Assembly (NCBI RefSeq): GCF_000374045.1
Contig: NZ_KB893386.1
Span: 62,001 to 126,000 of the forward strand
Direction of reading: 5' to 3'
Length of the DNA: 64,000 nucleotides
DNA from: Segetibacter koreensis DSM 18137
GTDB taxonomy: Bacteria; Bacteroidota; Bacteroidia; Chitinophagales; Chitinophagaceae
Shown here: positions 45,609 through 55,149 of the stretch, piece after piece
Numbering within the stretch: the stretch's first letter is position 1
Layout of the letters: each line of letters starts with the position of its first letter
Made by a program: the position numbers and the translations under genes
The notes under the pieces: model-generated
Database searches by the model: none
The model's input: only the letters and a program-made list of their open reading frames with translations
What the model was told of the DNA's origin: nothing

Positions 45609-48600
45609 TTATAGTTTTACAAATTTCCTGTAAATAACGTTATCTCCGTTTACCACTTTTACAGTGTACACTCCACTTGTAAGTGAACCAACATTAAGTT
45701 CAATAACTTTTGATGACGTATTTAAGGGAACGACTTTTTGTTCTATTCCTGAAGCTGATATAACAGATATCGTTGTCGCCCTATTTTCTTCCAACCCGTT
45801 GGCTGACACCTGCAAAAAGTTCTTTGCAGGATTAGGGCTAAGCTTTAGACTGATCATATCAATTCCGTTATTTATAGAAACAGACCTGTCAGCCAATAAT
45901 CTGTTTGATAAAACCGTTACTGTTATATGCGAAGATGTTGTAGAAAGACCTTTATCATCAGTGGCTTTAGCCGTTATGGTATATGTACCCGGTTGTACAT
46001 TTGACCAGGTATATGTATACGGATAGTTATATTCTGTCCTTAACAATATCAGTCCATTGTAAAACTCGACTTTACTTATTTTGTCATTTGGGTCTTTTGC
46101 ATTAGCAATTAAACGAATGGTTGCAGGACCGGTATAAGTCGTATCACTTACAGGATCTGCAATGCTTACAACAGGTGCTACATTTGAGTCTACGACCAGT
46201 ACTGTAATACTGTTAGACGTAGTTACGCTGCCTCCATCATCATAAGCTTTTGCAGTAAGATTGTAATTGCCCACAGGTACATCAAGCCATAAAAAACCAT
46301 AGGGAAACACATCTTCAGTATGTAATAAAGTAGTACCATTGTAAAATCGAACTTTGTTAATAGTACCATTTACATTAGCTACATCAGCATTTAATTTTAT
46401 TCTTGCAGGACCGGCATATTTTACAATATTATAAGGGATGGTAAGACTTATAGACGGTGTTTTCATTTCATCTAATACATATCTTGCTATCACTCCAAGG
46501 CTTCCCGGATACTGACCATAACCCACAGCATATGCTTTATTATTTGAGATAGCAATATCGTTAATAACATCTTCCTGTCCGCTCGCTTGTGTTATTACCT
46601 TTCCGTGATCGCCAAAACTGTTGTCAAAGCTGCCGTCACTACTAAAACGGGCCAGGGCAAAATTAGCTTCTGAACTACCGGCAGTCAATATTTTTCCATC
46701 ATTCTGTATAGCTACAGAACTGATATTTTCAGAAACTGAGCCCAGGTCTGCTATTTTTGTTCCGTCATTATTAAAGGTATTGTCTAAGCTTCCATCTGTA
46801 TTATAACGGGCAAGAGCAAAATCTTCTCCTTTCCGGCTGGAAGAAGAGGAAAAACCGGCAGCTACGATTTTACCATCATTTTGTATCGATACCGATTGAG
46901 CACTACTGAAGAGATCAAACGTCGTAAATTGTTTTCCATCTTCTGAAAAACTGCCGTCAGGTGTTCCATCCACATTGTAACGGGTAAGCGCAAAAAAAGA
47001 ACTGCTATAACCACGAGTGTCAATTGAACTATATCCTGCCACTACTATTTTTCCATCTTTTTGAATTACCAGGGAGTTTGCGAAATCACTAAATCCTAAA
47101 TCGGTTGTTAGTTTTCCATCATTCGAAAAGCTACTATCAGGAGTTCCATCAGTGTTATACCGGGCAAGAGCAAAATCTTCATTTTGGTGCTGTGACGGAT
47201 CTGTATATCCCCCCACTACAATTTTTCCATCTGCCTGAAGAGCGACTGAGGTAGCACTGGCTGAACGGTCAGTACCAAAATCTGTTATTTTCTTTCCCCC
47301 AGTTCCAAAACCTTTATCAAGGCTGCCATCAATGTTGTACCTGGTGACTGCAAAATTAGGTCCTGCAACACCTGCCAACACAATTTTTCCATCTGTTTGA
47401 ATGGCTACAGCGTAAGCATAGTCATCAGAAGTGCCAAAGCCTGTTGTTTGTCTTCCATCCTGGGAAAAACTATTATCAGGAGTTCCATCTAAATTATAAC
47501 GAGCAAGTGCAAAATCGTAATTACTGCCATTCCAGGTATAACCTGCTGTCACTAATTTTCCATCCTTTTGAACGGCAGTGCTTGTATAATACGTTGATCC
47601 CTGGTTTAACCGAAGCTTATCAATTAACTTTCCGCTTCTTCCAAATGTATCATCCAATCGTCCATCTGTATAGAACCTGACGACATCAAAATTATCTCCG
47701 TAGTCCATACCTGCCGCTACAATTTTTCCGTCAGTTTGTATAGCTATCGAATAAGCGAAATCGTCGCCGTTAACGTCAGTTGTCAACCTTCCGCCTGCAT
47801 TAAAAGTATTGTCTAAACTTCCATTTGTATTAATTCTTGCAAAAGCAAAATCAGCATTACCACCTTCAAAAGTATAACCGCCAACCACTATTCTTCCATC
47901 ACTTTGTATCACTAGTGATGTAGCATAATAACCACCTCTAGAAGAAGTTATTTGTTTTCCATCTTCACTAAAAGTATTGTCTAAAGTTCCGTTCGTATTA
48001 TAACGAGCAAGGGCAAATTGAGCATCGCTACAAGTTGCATCATTACATTTATATTGATAGCCGGCAATAACAATTTTTCCGTCATTTTGAATAGATACAG
48101 CTTTGCCTATGTCGTCAGAAGAGTTAAAATCAGTTGTCTGTTTTCCGTCTTCCGAAAAACTGTTGTCGAGACTACCATCATTATTATACCTTGCGATAGC
48201 AAAATCAGAAAAACTATTTCCATAAGTCTGGCCGGCAACCACTATTTTACCATCATTCTGCAATGCTATTGAGTAGCCATAGTTTACCTCAGAACCAAAA
48301 TCGGTCGTCTGCTTTCCATCATCAGAAAAATTATTATCTGCCGTTCCGTCGGTATTATAACGCGCAACTGCAAAATGAATATTGCTGCCAACTAGGGCAT
48401 AACCTGCTACAACTATTTTACCATCGCTTTGTACTGCTATTGCATTAGCAATGTTATATCCTGATCCAAAATCTGTTGTTTTCTTTTGAAGAAAGGCATT
48501 GTCAACGGTACCATCCGTATTGAACCTGGCTACTGCGAAATTGTTACCGTGATCATTCCCGGCAATTGCTATTTCCCCATCAGGCTGTATTACAGCAACC

Positions 48601-48902
48601 GCTTTTTCTATATCGATGGGTTCCGAAAAGCCGTTATTTCCATAACTTACATCAGGAGAACCATTCTGCAGCCTCTTTGCAATGTAAGATTGACCAGATG
48701 ATTCAATAAGAACATACAACTTTCCGTCTTTTTGCAACATTACCTGTCCTCCGGTAGTAGCATAATTAATGTCATTTGTAAAACCAAAATCTGTTTTAAC
48801 AATACCGTTGGTTCCAAACGAAGAATCAAGTTTCCCTGCCTGGGAATAGCTTACTTTACAACAACAGAAAAATACAAAAAAGATTAGAGTAAAATTTTTC
48901 AT
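45609..48902 (-). CDS. delta-60 repeat surface protein with T9SS sorting domain
   Basis: Secreted protein of 1097 residues. After a signal peptide (1-20) come about 14 delta-60 repeats (to about 790), each with the pattern AIQSDGKIVVAGYA and FAVARYNTDGTLDNTFS, probably beta-propeller blades. Two Ig-like domains follow (about 815-905 and 906-1000), each with YxGPATIxL and KVEFYNG. The last 80 residues are a T9SS type A sorting domain (LSPNPAKNFLQVS to YRKFVKL). Function unknown; a large exported adhesin or enzyme accessory is plausible. The repeats make the gene prone to recombination. Confidence 0.92.
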   Translation of the reverse strand: MKNFTLIFFVFFCCCKVSYSQAGKLDSSFGTNGIVKTDFGFTNDINYATTGGQVMLQKDGKLYVLIESSGQSYIAKRLQNGSPDVSYGNNGFSEPIDIEKAVAVIQPDGEIAIAGNDHGNNFAVARFNTDGTVDNAFLQKKTTDFGSGYNIANAIAVQSDGKIVVAGYALVGSNIHFAVARYNTDGTADNNFSDDGKQTTDFGSEVNYGYSIALQNDGKIVVAGQTYGNSFSDFAIARYNNDGSLDNSFSEDGKQTTDFNSSDDIGKAVSIQNDGKIVIAGYQYKCNDATCSDAQFALARYNTNGTLDNTFSEDGKQITSSRGGYYATSLVIQSDGRIVVGGYTFEGGNADFAFARINTNGSLDNTFNAGGRLTTDVNGDDFAYSIAIQTDGKIVAAGMDYGDNFDVVRFYTDGRLDDTFGRSGKLIDKLRLNQGSTYYTSTAVQKDGKLVTAGYTWNGSNYDFALARYNLDGTPDNSFSQDGRQTTGFGTSDDYAYAVAIQTDGKIVLAGVAGPNFAVTRYNIDGSLDKGFGTGGKKITDFGTDRSASATSVALQADGKIVVGGYTDPSQHQNEDFALARYNTDGTPDSSFSNDGKLTTDLGFSDFANSLVIQKDGKIVVAGYSSIDTRGYSSSFFALTRYNVDGTPDGSFSEDGKQFTTFDLFSSAQSVSIQNDGKIVAAGFSSSSSRKGEDFALARYNTDGSLDNTFNNDGTKIADLGSVSENISSVAIQNDGKILTAGSSEANFALARFSSDGSFDNSFGDHGKVITQASGQEDVINDIAISNNKAYAVGYGQYPGSLGVIARYVLDEMKTPSISLTIPYNIVKYAGPARIKLNADVANVNGTINKVRFYNGTTLLHTEDVFPYGFLWLDVPVGNYNLTAKAYDDGGSVTTSNSITVLVVDSNVAPVVSIADPVSDTTYTGPATIRLIANAKDPNDKISKVEFYNGLILLRTEYNYPYTYTWSNVQPGTYTITAKATDDKGLSTTSSHITVTVLSNRLLADRSVSINNGIDMISLKLSPNPAKNFLQVSANGLEENRATTISVISASGIEQKVVPLNTSSKVIELNVGSLTSGVYTVKVVNGDNVIYRKFVKL

Positions 48903-49442
48903 TTTCAGAATAAATAATTTTTATTGAAGGATTTTGAAAACTTCTTTCAGAGAAAAATTGGCGGACAATAACATTAAAGTAATTGACTTTTATTAGTCGG
49001 TGAAATTTAAAGAGAACCTAAAAAAAAGTAATAAAAATAACCATTCCCGGTATGACGAAAGCAAAGAACTACTCTATTATTACATATATTTTTATTTAAT
49101 ACATTTGTATTCATTCAACAATCATCTAAAATCAGGGCTGCAGTAGTATATGGTTCTATTGCTTTTTTCTTAGGCGGTCGAAAACCAATCAATAAGCAAA
49201 AGGCCCAAAGTAAATACCTTGGGCCTCCGGAATTTGTTATAATGGATCCTATACTTTTAATCTTCCGTTTATCTTTTTTACATTTTATATGCTACTTACT
49301 TTTAAGTGCTGTGATTTTCGTTAATAATGAAGCTTTCAAGATGTTTAAAACATGTATATTTTCGCATTGCTATTTATTTGATCCCTTACTTAGAATTATT
49401 TACAGAAACGAGTAACATGTTGGCAAATCAAACAGAATACAA
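48903..49442. other. intergenic region between the delta-60 gene and ccoG
   Basis: A 540-bp gap upstream of the delta-60 gene and downstream of ccoG. It contains a terminator-like hairpin at 49201-49226. No ORF with recognisable features was found. Confidence 0.6.
49201..49226 (-). terminator. probable terminator of the cco operon
   Basis: AGGCCCAA and TTGGGCCT pair in an 8-bp GC-rich stem. On the minus strand it is followed by TTTTGCTTATT. It lies 217 nt after the ccoG stop, so the transcript would carry a long 3' end. Confidence 0.5.
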
Positions 49443-50861
49443 TTAGTCAGTAACAGGCCCTAAAAAGTTTGTATTGACAACTGCTATTTGTTTATCACCT
49501 TCATACAAGCCAAGTTTTAGCTTACTTTTCCTGTCATGTATATTTTTTTTAGGTAAGACTATAAAGAAAGACCCACTTCCCTGGCCTTCTTTCGCAACAT
49601 CTATATAGGGCTTGCCAATTATCTCGATTTTACCTTTTTCATCTTCCAGTTTTATTGTTAATGGAATCTCGCTGAGCGTTTTGTTAGATAATTTAATATT
49701 ATACAGGTTAGATACACTGTCGGTTCCTCGTTCCTGGAACAGTATACCAGGTGTGCGCATGACGGTAACATCTATATCTTTTCTTGTAAATAAAATTACT
49801 GATAAGACGCCTACTACAAGTGCACAAAGAGCAGAATACATTTTCATTCTTGAAGTGTACTTTAATGGCTCACCATTCTCAATACTGTTTTCACTCGCAT
49901 AGCGGATTAAACCGCGAGGCTTGCCTATTTTATCCATGATGTTATCACAGGCGTCTATGCAGGCGGTGCATCCTACACATTCCATTTGTACGCCATTGCG
50001 AATATCAATACCGGTTGGACAAACTTTTACACATGCAAAGCAATCAATACAATCACCAAAAATATTCTCAGTATTCTTTTTAGCTATTCCCCTTGGCTCA
50101 CCGCGTTTGTAATCATAGGCAACTACCATTGAGTTTTTATCAAGCAATACACTTTGTAAACGGCCATAAGGGCAAACAACCGTACATGCCTGCTCCCTGA
50201 AAAAAGCATAGACAGCATAAAAAACACCACTAAAAATCAATAAAGAAGAAAAGCCAACAATATGATTGGTTACGGGTTCTGTAATAATTTTTTCAAGTTC
50301 TTTTACTCCAATAATATAAGCTAAAAAGAAATTAGAAATTATAAATGACAGCAGGTAAAAAGCCAAATGTTTAGCTGTTTTCTTCATAATTTTCTTACTG
50401 TCCCAAGGTGCTTTTGCAAGCATTTTTTGATGGGTTGCATCTCCTTCAATCCAGTACTCCACTTTACGAAACATCATTTCCATAAAGTTTGTTTGCGGAC
50501 ATGCCCACCCACAAAACAATCGGCCAAAAGCTGCCGTAAAAAGAATGATAAAAAAGATAAAAGTTATCATTCCAAGGCCAAGAATAAAAAAATCCTGTGG
50601 CCAGAAAACTTTACCAAATAAAATAAATTTTGCGTCTGGAATGTTGAAGAGAAACAAAGGCCGTCCATTAACCTTTACGAAAGGCAAACCGAAAAACGCA
50701 AGAAAATAAAATAAGCTCAAATAAGTGCGGATCTTATAAAACTTTCCTTTTGGTTTGTGTGCATAAATCCAGTTTCGCTTTCCTTTTTCGTCAACAGTAG
50801 CTATGCGGTCACGAAAGCTTTCTGCACTTTTCGGTTGTATTTTTTGTGTTGCTGAGATCAT
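49443..50861 (-). CDS. ccoG: cbb3 oxidase accessory protein CcoG (ferredoxin-like)
   Basis: Polyferredoxin membrane protein of 472 residues with several transmembrane helices. Two [4Fe-4S] sets are visible: CGWACPQTNFMEM near 120 and CIDCFACVKVCPTGI plus CVGCTACIDACD near 260-300. CcoG assists cbb3 oxidase assembly by copper reduction. It is the last gene of the minus-strand ccoNO-ccoQ-ccoP-ccoG set and starts 3 bp after ccoP. Confidence 0.93.
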   Translation of the reverse strand: MISATQKIQPKSAESFRDRIATVDEKGKRNWIYAHKPKGKFYKIRTYLSLFYFLAFFGLPFVKVNGRPLFLFNIPDAKFILFGKVFWPQDFFILGLGMITFIFFIILFTAAFGRLFCGWACPQTNFMEMMFRKVEYWIEGDATHQKMLAKAPWDSKKIMKKTAKHLAFYLLSFIISNFFLAYIIGVKELEKIITEPVTNHIVGFSSLLIFSGVFYAVYAFFREQACTVVCPYGRLQSVLLDKNSMVVAYDYKRGEPRGIAKKNTENIFGDCIDCFACVKVCPTGIDIRNGVQMECVGCTACIDACDNIMDKIGKPRGLIRYASENSIENGEPLKYTSRMKMYSALCALVVGVLSVILFTRKDIDVTVMRTPGILFQERGTDSVSNLYNIKLSNKTLSEIPLTIKLEDEKGKIEIIGKPYIDVAKEGQGSGSFFIVLPKKNIHDRKSKLKLGLYEGDKQIAVVNTNFLGPVTD

Positions 50862-50864
50862 CTT

Positions 50865-52055
50865 TTAATTTATTGCAAGCTTGTTGTCTGATGTATTTTT
50901 GTTAGCTGATGTCGCCGCTGCATCGTCTTTATATAATTCACCCTGTGGCTCTTTTGCATTAGCAGGCTTACTACCATGCAGCGATTTTATATAGCTTGCT
51001 ATCTGAGCTAACTGCACGGGACTAAAATCATCTTTCCATGATTTCATTCCTTTTTCCGGAACACCGTATTTTATTGTTTTAAAAACATCTTTTACGCTTC
51101 CCTTATGCAGCCAATAATCATCTGTCAGGTTTGGCCCAACAACTCCCTGACCTTCTGCGCCATGACAAGGAGCACATGTAGAAGTAAATATTTTTTTACC
51201 TTCTCCCAAAGCTGCTGCATCCGTTAGCAGAGTAACTGTATTCTCATCCACTTTATTAGCAGCGCTTTTCAGGTATTCCTCTTTTTTCACTTCTGCATTT
51301 GCCACTTCTGCCTGGTACTCTTCTATAGTAGATGGTGCGGAGTGAGACACATGAAATCTATACAGGTATATGCAACCAAAAATGATGCATACATAAAAGC
51401 CGTACAACCACCATGGAGGTAAATTATTATCAAGCTCCCGGATTCCGTCATAATCGTGCTCGAGAGTCATAGCAGTTTCTTCATGAACGGGCTTGAAATT
51501 ATTCATCTTTGCCCACCACTTTTTCCAAACCGGCTCTTTTGCCGCTCCCGCTTCCACAACCAGTCCTGGTTTTTCCTTTGAAATCAATTGCTTAACGAAA
51601 TACAGCATTAGCAACAGCACGATTACTTCCAACCCTATTATGCTTGTTAGCATATAAAAGGAGCTTTTTGACAGACCTCCAATGGTAGCGTTCACCACTT
51701 CCTTCGTTGCCGGTGCAGCCTCGCCATCCCCTGCAAAAGCTGCCGATACAAAAAGACATAACCCAGAAATTACTAAAGTTTTTACAGCAGATGTAGCTTT
51801 TACTTTTTCTTTAAACCGGTCAACATTAAATTCTGCTACGCCGATTAATACATAGGCCAACATTCCTATTGCTAACAGCAATGCACCCGCAACAACTAAA
51901 AGCATAACAGCTAAAGAATTGTTTAATTCAGAAGGTTTTGGTGCATCGGCTGCAAATACATTAACCGTTGAAAGCAAGGCATAAACGCATATTAGTGCCA
52001 CACTTTTTAGTCGTTGTTTTCTACCTGGAAATTTCATTGTTATAAATATTTTCAA
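50865..52055 (-). CDS. ccoP: cbb3 oxidase diheme-type subunit CcoP, mono-haem form
   Basis: Membrane cytochrome c subunit of 396 residues. A signal-like segment and three transmembrane helices (about 48-70, 90-108, 130-155) precede the CcoP N-terminal domain (EHDYDGIRELDNNLPPWW, helix about 218-240) and a single CXXCH haem site at 294-298 (CAPCH). Proteobacterial CcoP carries two such sites; only one is found here, as in other Bacteroidota. Encoded right after ccoQ, 6 bp apart. Confidence 0.92.
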   Translation of the reverse strand: MKIFITMKFPGRKQRLKSVALICVYALLSTVNVFAADAPKPSELNNSLAVMLLVVAGALLLAIGMLAYVLIGVAEFNVDRFKEKVKATSAVKTLVISGLCLFVSAAFAGDGEAAPATKEVVNATIGGLSKSSFYMLTSIIGLEVIVLLLMLYFVKQLISKEKPGLVVEAGAAKEPVWKKWWAKMNNFKPVHEETAMTLEHDYDGIRELDNNLPPWWLYGFYVCIIFGCIYLYRFHVSHSAPSTIEEYQAEVANAEVKKEEYLKSAANKVDENTVTLLTDAAALGEGKKIFTSTCAPCHGAEGQGVVGPNLTDDYWLHKGSVKDVFKTIKYGVPEKGMKSWKDDFSPVQLAQIASYIKSLHGSKPANAKEPQGELYKDDAAATSANKNTSDNKLAIN

Positions 52056-52061
52056 ATTAGT

Positions 52062-52232
52062 TTATTGGTTTTCCTCGTCTAAAGGAATATGACTTAGAGT
52101 CTTAATAAGGTTTTTATCAGCACGCCATGCCCACAAAGCCATTACTACAAAAAAGGTGAAGAAGATGAGGAAAGAAGTCATAGCGTATACATCTACTCCG
52201 GTTATCTTTTCTAAATAGTTTATAAATTTCAT
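52062..52232 (-). CDS. ccoQ: cbb3 oxidase subunit CcoQ/FixQ
   Basis: A 56-residue protein starting MKFINYLEKITGV, with one transmembrane helix (about 17-38) and a charged C-terminus, the pattern of CcoQ. The ATG at 52232 was chosen because the upstream extension (to 52376) is rich in Ser, Lys and Gln and unlike CcoQ. It lies between ccoNO and ccoP. Confidence 0.85.
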   Translation of the reverse strand: MKFINYLEKITGVDVYAMTSFLIFFTFFVVMALWAWRADKNLIKTLSHIPLDEENQ

Positions 52233-52461
52233 TTGTTTATTTTTTGTCGTTTGTTTTCCAAATTGGGATTTGTGTGATTTTTGGGATGATTGGGATAGGG
52301 AATCATGTATTATTCCTTTTGTCTGATACCTAATTTTAGGATTTATCAGATTAGAAGATCGTTTTACTTTCCTCATAATCCCATACTCCCATAAGTCCCT
52401 CTAATTCCTCGTTCAGACAATCCCACAATTCCTATTCATACAATCCTTCCAGTTCAGATAA

Positions 52462-54660
52462 TTACCTAATTGATGCAGTCTGTTGTTTTGATTCTGCTTT
52501 AATATCGGTACCTACACGTTGCAGGTAAGCAATTAGCGCAACTATCTCACTTGTATTCGAAGCTTGCAGCTTATCTTTTTTCAGGCTTGCTTTTATTTTA
52601 TTTCCCTGTGCTATCAAATCAGCGTTGGCTACTTTATCATATCCTGCGGGATAAGGAACACCAAGAGTTTGCATTGCTCTTATTTTAGCACCTGTTATGC
52701 TTGTATCAACCTTGTCATCCAGTAGCCATGGGTAAGAAGGCATGATAGAACCGGGCGACATTATACGAGGATCTAACATGTGGTTGTAATGCCAGCTATC
52801 GGGATATTTTCCTCCTATGCGGGCCAAGTCCGGACCAGTTCTTTTACTTCCCCACTGGAATGGATGATCGTACACAAACTCGCCAGCTTTGCTGTACTCG
52901 CCATAGCGTGCAACCTCATCTCTAAACGGGCGTATCATTTGTGAGTGACACGTATAACAACCTTCACGAACATAAATGTCGCGGCCCTGCAACTCAAGTG
53001 GAGTATAAGGCTTAACAGAAGTAATTGTCGGTATATTGCTTTTAATAAGAAACGTAGGAACAATTTCAAGAATACCACCTATTCCAACTGCTACCAGGCT
53101 AAATACCAGCATTTGCACTGGCCTTCTTTCAATCCACCTGTGCCAGTGTTGCTTGCCATGTGTTTCAATAACCTTAGGAAGTGGTGCAGCTTCAGCAACT
53201 TCATTGGCTACCAGGCTACCAGCGGCTACTGTTTTGTAAACATTATATACCATTATAAAAACTCCGGCGAGGTAAAGTGTACCACCAACGCTACGAGTCA
53301 TATACATTGGCAGAATATTAGTAACTGTTTCTAAAAACTGGAACTTTAGTTGTCCTTCTTCAGTAAATGTTTTCCACATCATGCTTTGTGTAAACCCGGC
53401 CCAGTACAATGGAACAGCATATAAAACAATACCGATAGTTCCGACCCAGAAATGTGTATTTGCAAGTTTTTTAGAGTAAATATTGGTTTTGAATATTTTT
53501 GGAATAATCCAGTAAATAACTCCGAATGTTAAGAATCCATTCCAACCTAAAGCACCTATGTGTACGTGAGCAATAATCCAGTCTGTATAGTGGGCAACAG
53601 CATTTACATTTTTAAGACTTAGCAGCGGGCCTTCAAAAGTTGCCATACCATAACATGTTACGGCCACTACCATAAATTTTAAGATAGGATCTTCTCTTAC
53701 CTTATCCCATGCACCCCTTAAAGTGAACAAACCATTTAGCATACCACCCCAGCTAGGTGCAATGAGCATAACGCTAAACACAACACCAAGGCTCTGAGCC
53801 CAATCGGGTAACGCAGTATACAACAAGTGGTGAGGACCTGCCCAGATATAAATAAATATCAACGCCCAAAAGTGAATGATAGATAAACGATAACTATATA
53901 CCGGCCTGTTGGCCGCCTTAGGCAAAAAGTAATACATCAAACCGAGGTAAGGCGTAGTAAGGAAAAATGCAACAGCATTATGCCCGTACCACCACTGCAC
54001 CAAAGCATCCTGTACACCTGCGTACCAGCTATAGCTTTTTAAGAAAGTAAAGGGTATTTCGAAAGAGTTTACGATATGCAGCATGGCAACGGTAACCCAG
54101 GTAGCAATGTAAAACCAAATGGCAACATATAAATGACTTTCGCGGCGTTTGATAATAGTACCGAACATATTGACACCAAAAGCAACCCAAACAACTGTGA
54201 TAGCAATGTCAATAGGCCACTCCAGTTCTGCATATTCTTTGCCGGTTGTATAACCCGCAAGTAATGTAATTGCCGCAGCAACGATGATCAACTGCCATCC
54301 CCAGAAGTGAAACTTACTTAGCTTGTCGTTGAACATGCGGGCTTTACACAAGCGCTGCAGGGAGTAGTAAACGCCCATAAAAATGCCATTGCCAACAAAC
54401 GCAAAAATAACGGCATTGGTGTGTACGGGCCTTACCCTTCCAAAGGTAGTAGGCGCATGGTCAAAATTAGCTGACGGAAAGAAAAGCTGGATGGAAGCAA
54501 GTAAGCCTGCAAGCATACCAACAACTCCCCAGATAATGGTAGCATAAGCAAACATCTTTACAATGTCGTTGTCGTAATAAAACCTGTCAACCTTAATGGC
54601 TGTCTTTTTTTCCCGGGGTTTCGGCAGTTCTTCAAATTCTGTTGTCGTAATGTCTAACAT
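52462..54660 (-). CDS. ccoNO: cbb3 cytochrome c oxidase fused subunits I and II (CcoN-CcoO)
   Basis: Fusion of 732 residues. The N-terminal part (1-480) is CcoN, with about 12 helices and haem/CuB ligands in RPVHTNAVIF, WYGHNAVAFFLTTPYLG, AGPHHLLYTALP and IIAHVHIGALGWNGF. The C-terminal part (from about 530) is CcoO, with CYTCHSQM (CXXCH haem) and FQWGSKRTGPDLARIGGKYPD. Such fusions are common in Bacteroidota. The complex is a high-affinity terminal oxidase. Gene order and the upstream site suggest low-oxygen control. Confidence 0.97.
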   Translation of the reverse strand: MLDITTTEFEELPKPREKKTAIKVDRFYYDNDIVKMFAYATIIWGVVGMLAGLLASIQLFFPSANFDHAPTTFGRVRPVHTNAVIFAFVGNGIFMGVYYSLQRLCKARMFNDKLSKFHFWGWQLIIVAAAITLLAGYTTGKEYAELEWPIDIAITVVWVAFGVNMFGTIIKRRESHLYVAIWFYIATWVTVAMLHIVNSFEIPFTFLKSYSWYAGVQDALVQWWYGHNAVAFFLTTPYLGLMYYFLPKAANRPVYSYRLSIIHFWALIFIYIWAGPHHLLYTALPDWAQSLGVVFSVMLIAPSWGGMLNGLFTLRGAWDKVREDPILKFMVVAVTCYGMATFEGPLLSLKNVNAVAHYTDWIIAHVHIGALGWNGFLTFGVIYWIIPKIFKTNIYSKKLANTHFWVGTIGIVLYAVPLYWAGFTQSMMWKTFTEEGQLKFQFLETVTNILPMYMTRSVGGTLYLAGVFIMVYNVYKTVAAGSLVANEVAEAAPLPKVIETHGKQHWHRWIERRPVQMLVFSLVAVGIGGILEIVPTFLIKSNIPTITSVKPYTPLELQGRDIYVREGCYTCHSQMIRPFRDEVARYGEYSKAGEFVYDHPFQWGSKRTGPDLARIGGKYPDSWHYNHMLDPRIMSPGSIMPSYPWLLDDKVDTSITGAKIRAMQTLGVPYPAGYDKVANADLIAQGNKIKASLKKDKLQASNTSEIVALIAYLQRVGTDIKAESKQQTASIR

Positions 54661-54675
54661 GTAATCAAATGTTTA

Positions 54676-54834
54676 TTATTGTTTTTTTGAATTGGGGGCA
54701 TCATCAAATAATATTCTAACCGGAGGACTCATTTCATCGTCGAACTGTCCTTTTTTTACACTCCATAAAAAGGCAATGAGAAATATCGCTGCTACAGTTA
54801 TACTTGCTATTAATAAGAGAATTATGACACTCAT
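54676..54834 (-). CDS. ccoS: cbb3 oxidase maturation protein CcoS
   Basis: A 52-residue protein read on the minus strand: MSVIILLLIASITVAAIFLI is one membrane helix, followed by FLWSVKKGQFDDEMSPP and an acidic tail. WSVKKGQFDD is the conserved CcoS stretch. It ends 15 bp before ccoNO and starts 42 bp from the predicted transcript start, so it is the first gene of the operon. CcoS is needed to insert haem and copper into CcoN. Confidence 0.93.
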   Translation of the reverse strand: MSVIILLLIASITVAAIFLIAFLWSVKKGQFDDEMSPPVRILFDDAPNSKKQ

Positions 54835-54853
54835 GATTTTTGTTATGAGGGTT

Positions 54854-54861
54854 CAAAAGTA
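54854..54861 (-). promoter_or_regulatory. -7 box of the ccoS-ccoNO operon (TACTTTTG)
   Basis: Exact TAnnTTTG on the minus strand, predicting transcription from about 54848-54850. There is no TTTG at the -33 position; the FNR-type site lies there instead. Confidence 0.65.
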
Positions 54862-54883
54862 GAATGCGGGTAATGTGGAGATA

Positions 54884-54897
54884 TTGACTGTACTCAA
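54884..54897. promoter_or_regulatory. FNR/CRP-type binding site upstream of ccoS
   Basis: TTGACTGTACTCAA, that is TTGA-N6-TCAA, a dyad of the FNR/CRP family. Its centre (54890.5) is about 41 bp upstream of the predicted transcript start, the class II position. Oxygen-sensing CRP/FNR regulators control cbb3 genes in other bacteria; the regulator itself is not in the window. Confidence 0.65.
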
Positions 54898-55149
54898 GGG
54901 TAAATATGATTGTTATCAGTTTTTAGAATTGATTGAACCATGCAGATATTCCTTTAATAACTCTTACATAAAGTCATTGACTATCTGGCACTCGCAATGC
55001 GGGCAGGAATCATAAGATAACAACGATAGCTCTGGTAATAAGAGGGTGAACTTTTTTACAGAACAAAGTACTAAGGGCGGGCACAGAAAGAGTAAAGAAG
55101 AAAAACCCTTCAGGAGATATATGAAATCAAGTAAAGTTTATTACTCCAT

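Larger units (their letters stand above)
54835..55149. other. regulatory intergenic region between ccoI and ccoS
   Basis: A 315-bp gap. It holds the ccoS promoter and an FNR-type site listed separately. The remainder (54900-55149) shows no ORF with recognisable features. Confidence 0.6.

Noticed and set aside
47441-48701. Several plus-strand open frames inside the delta-60 gene
   Set aside because: They arise from the repeated coding sequence on the opposite strand, as shown by their regular spacing with the repeats.
52918-52945. Third copy of the TGTCACTCAC core
   Set aside because: The match lies within ccoNO, where it encodes the CXXCH haem motif CYTCHSQ; flanks and spacing of the hairpin element are absent.
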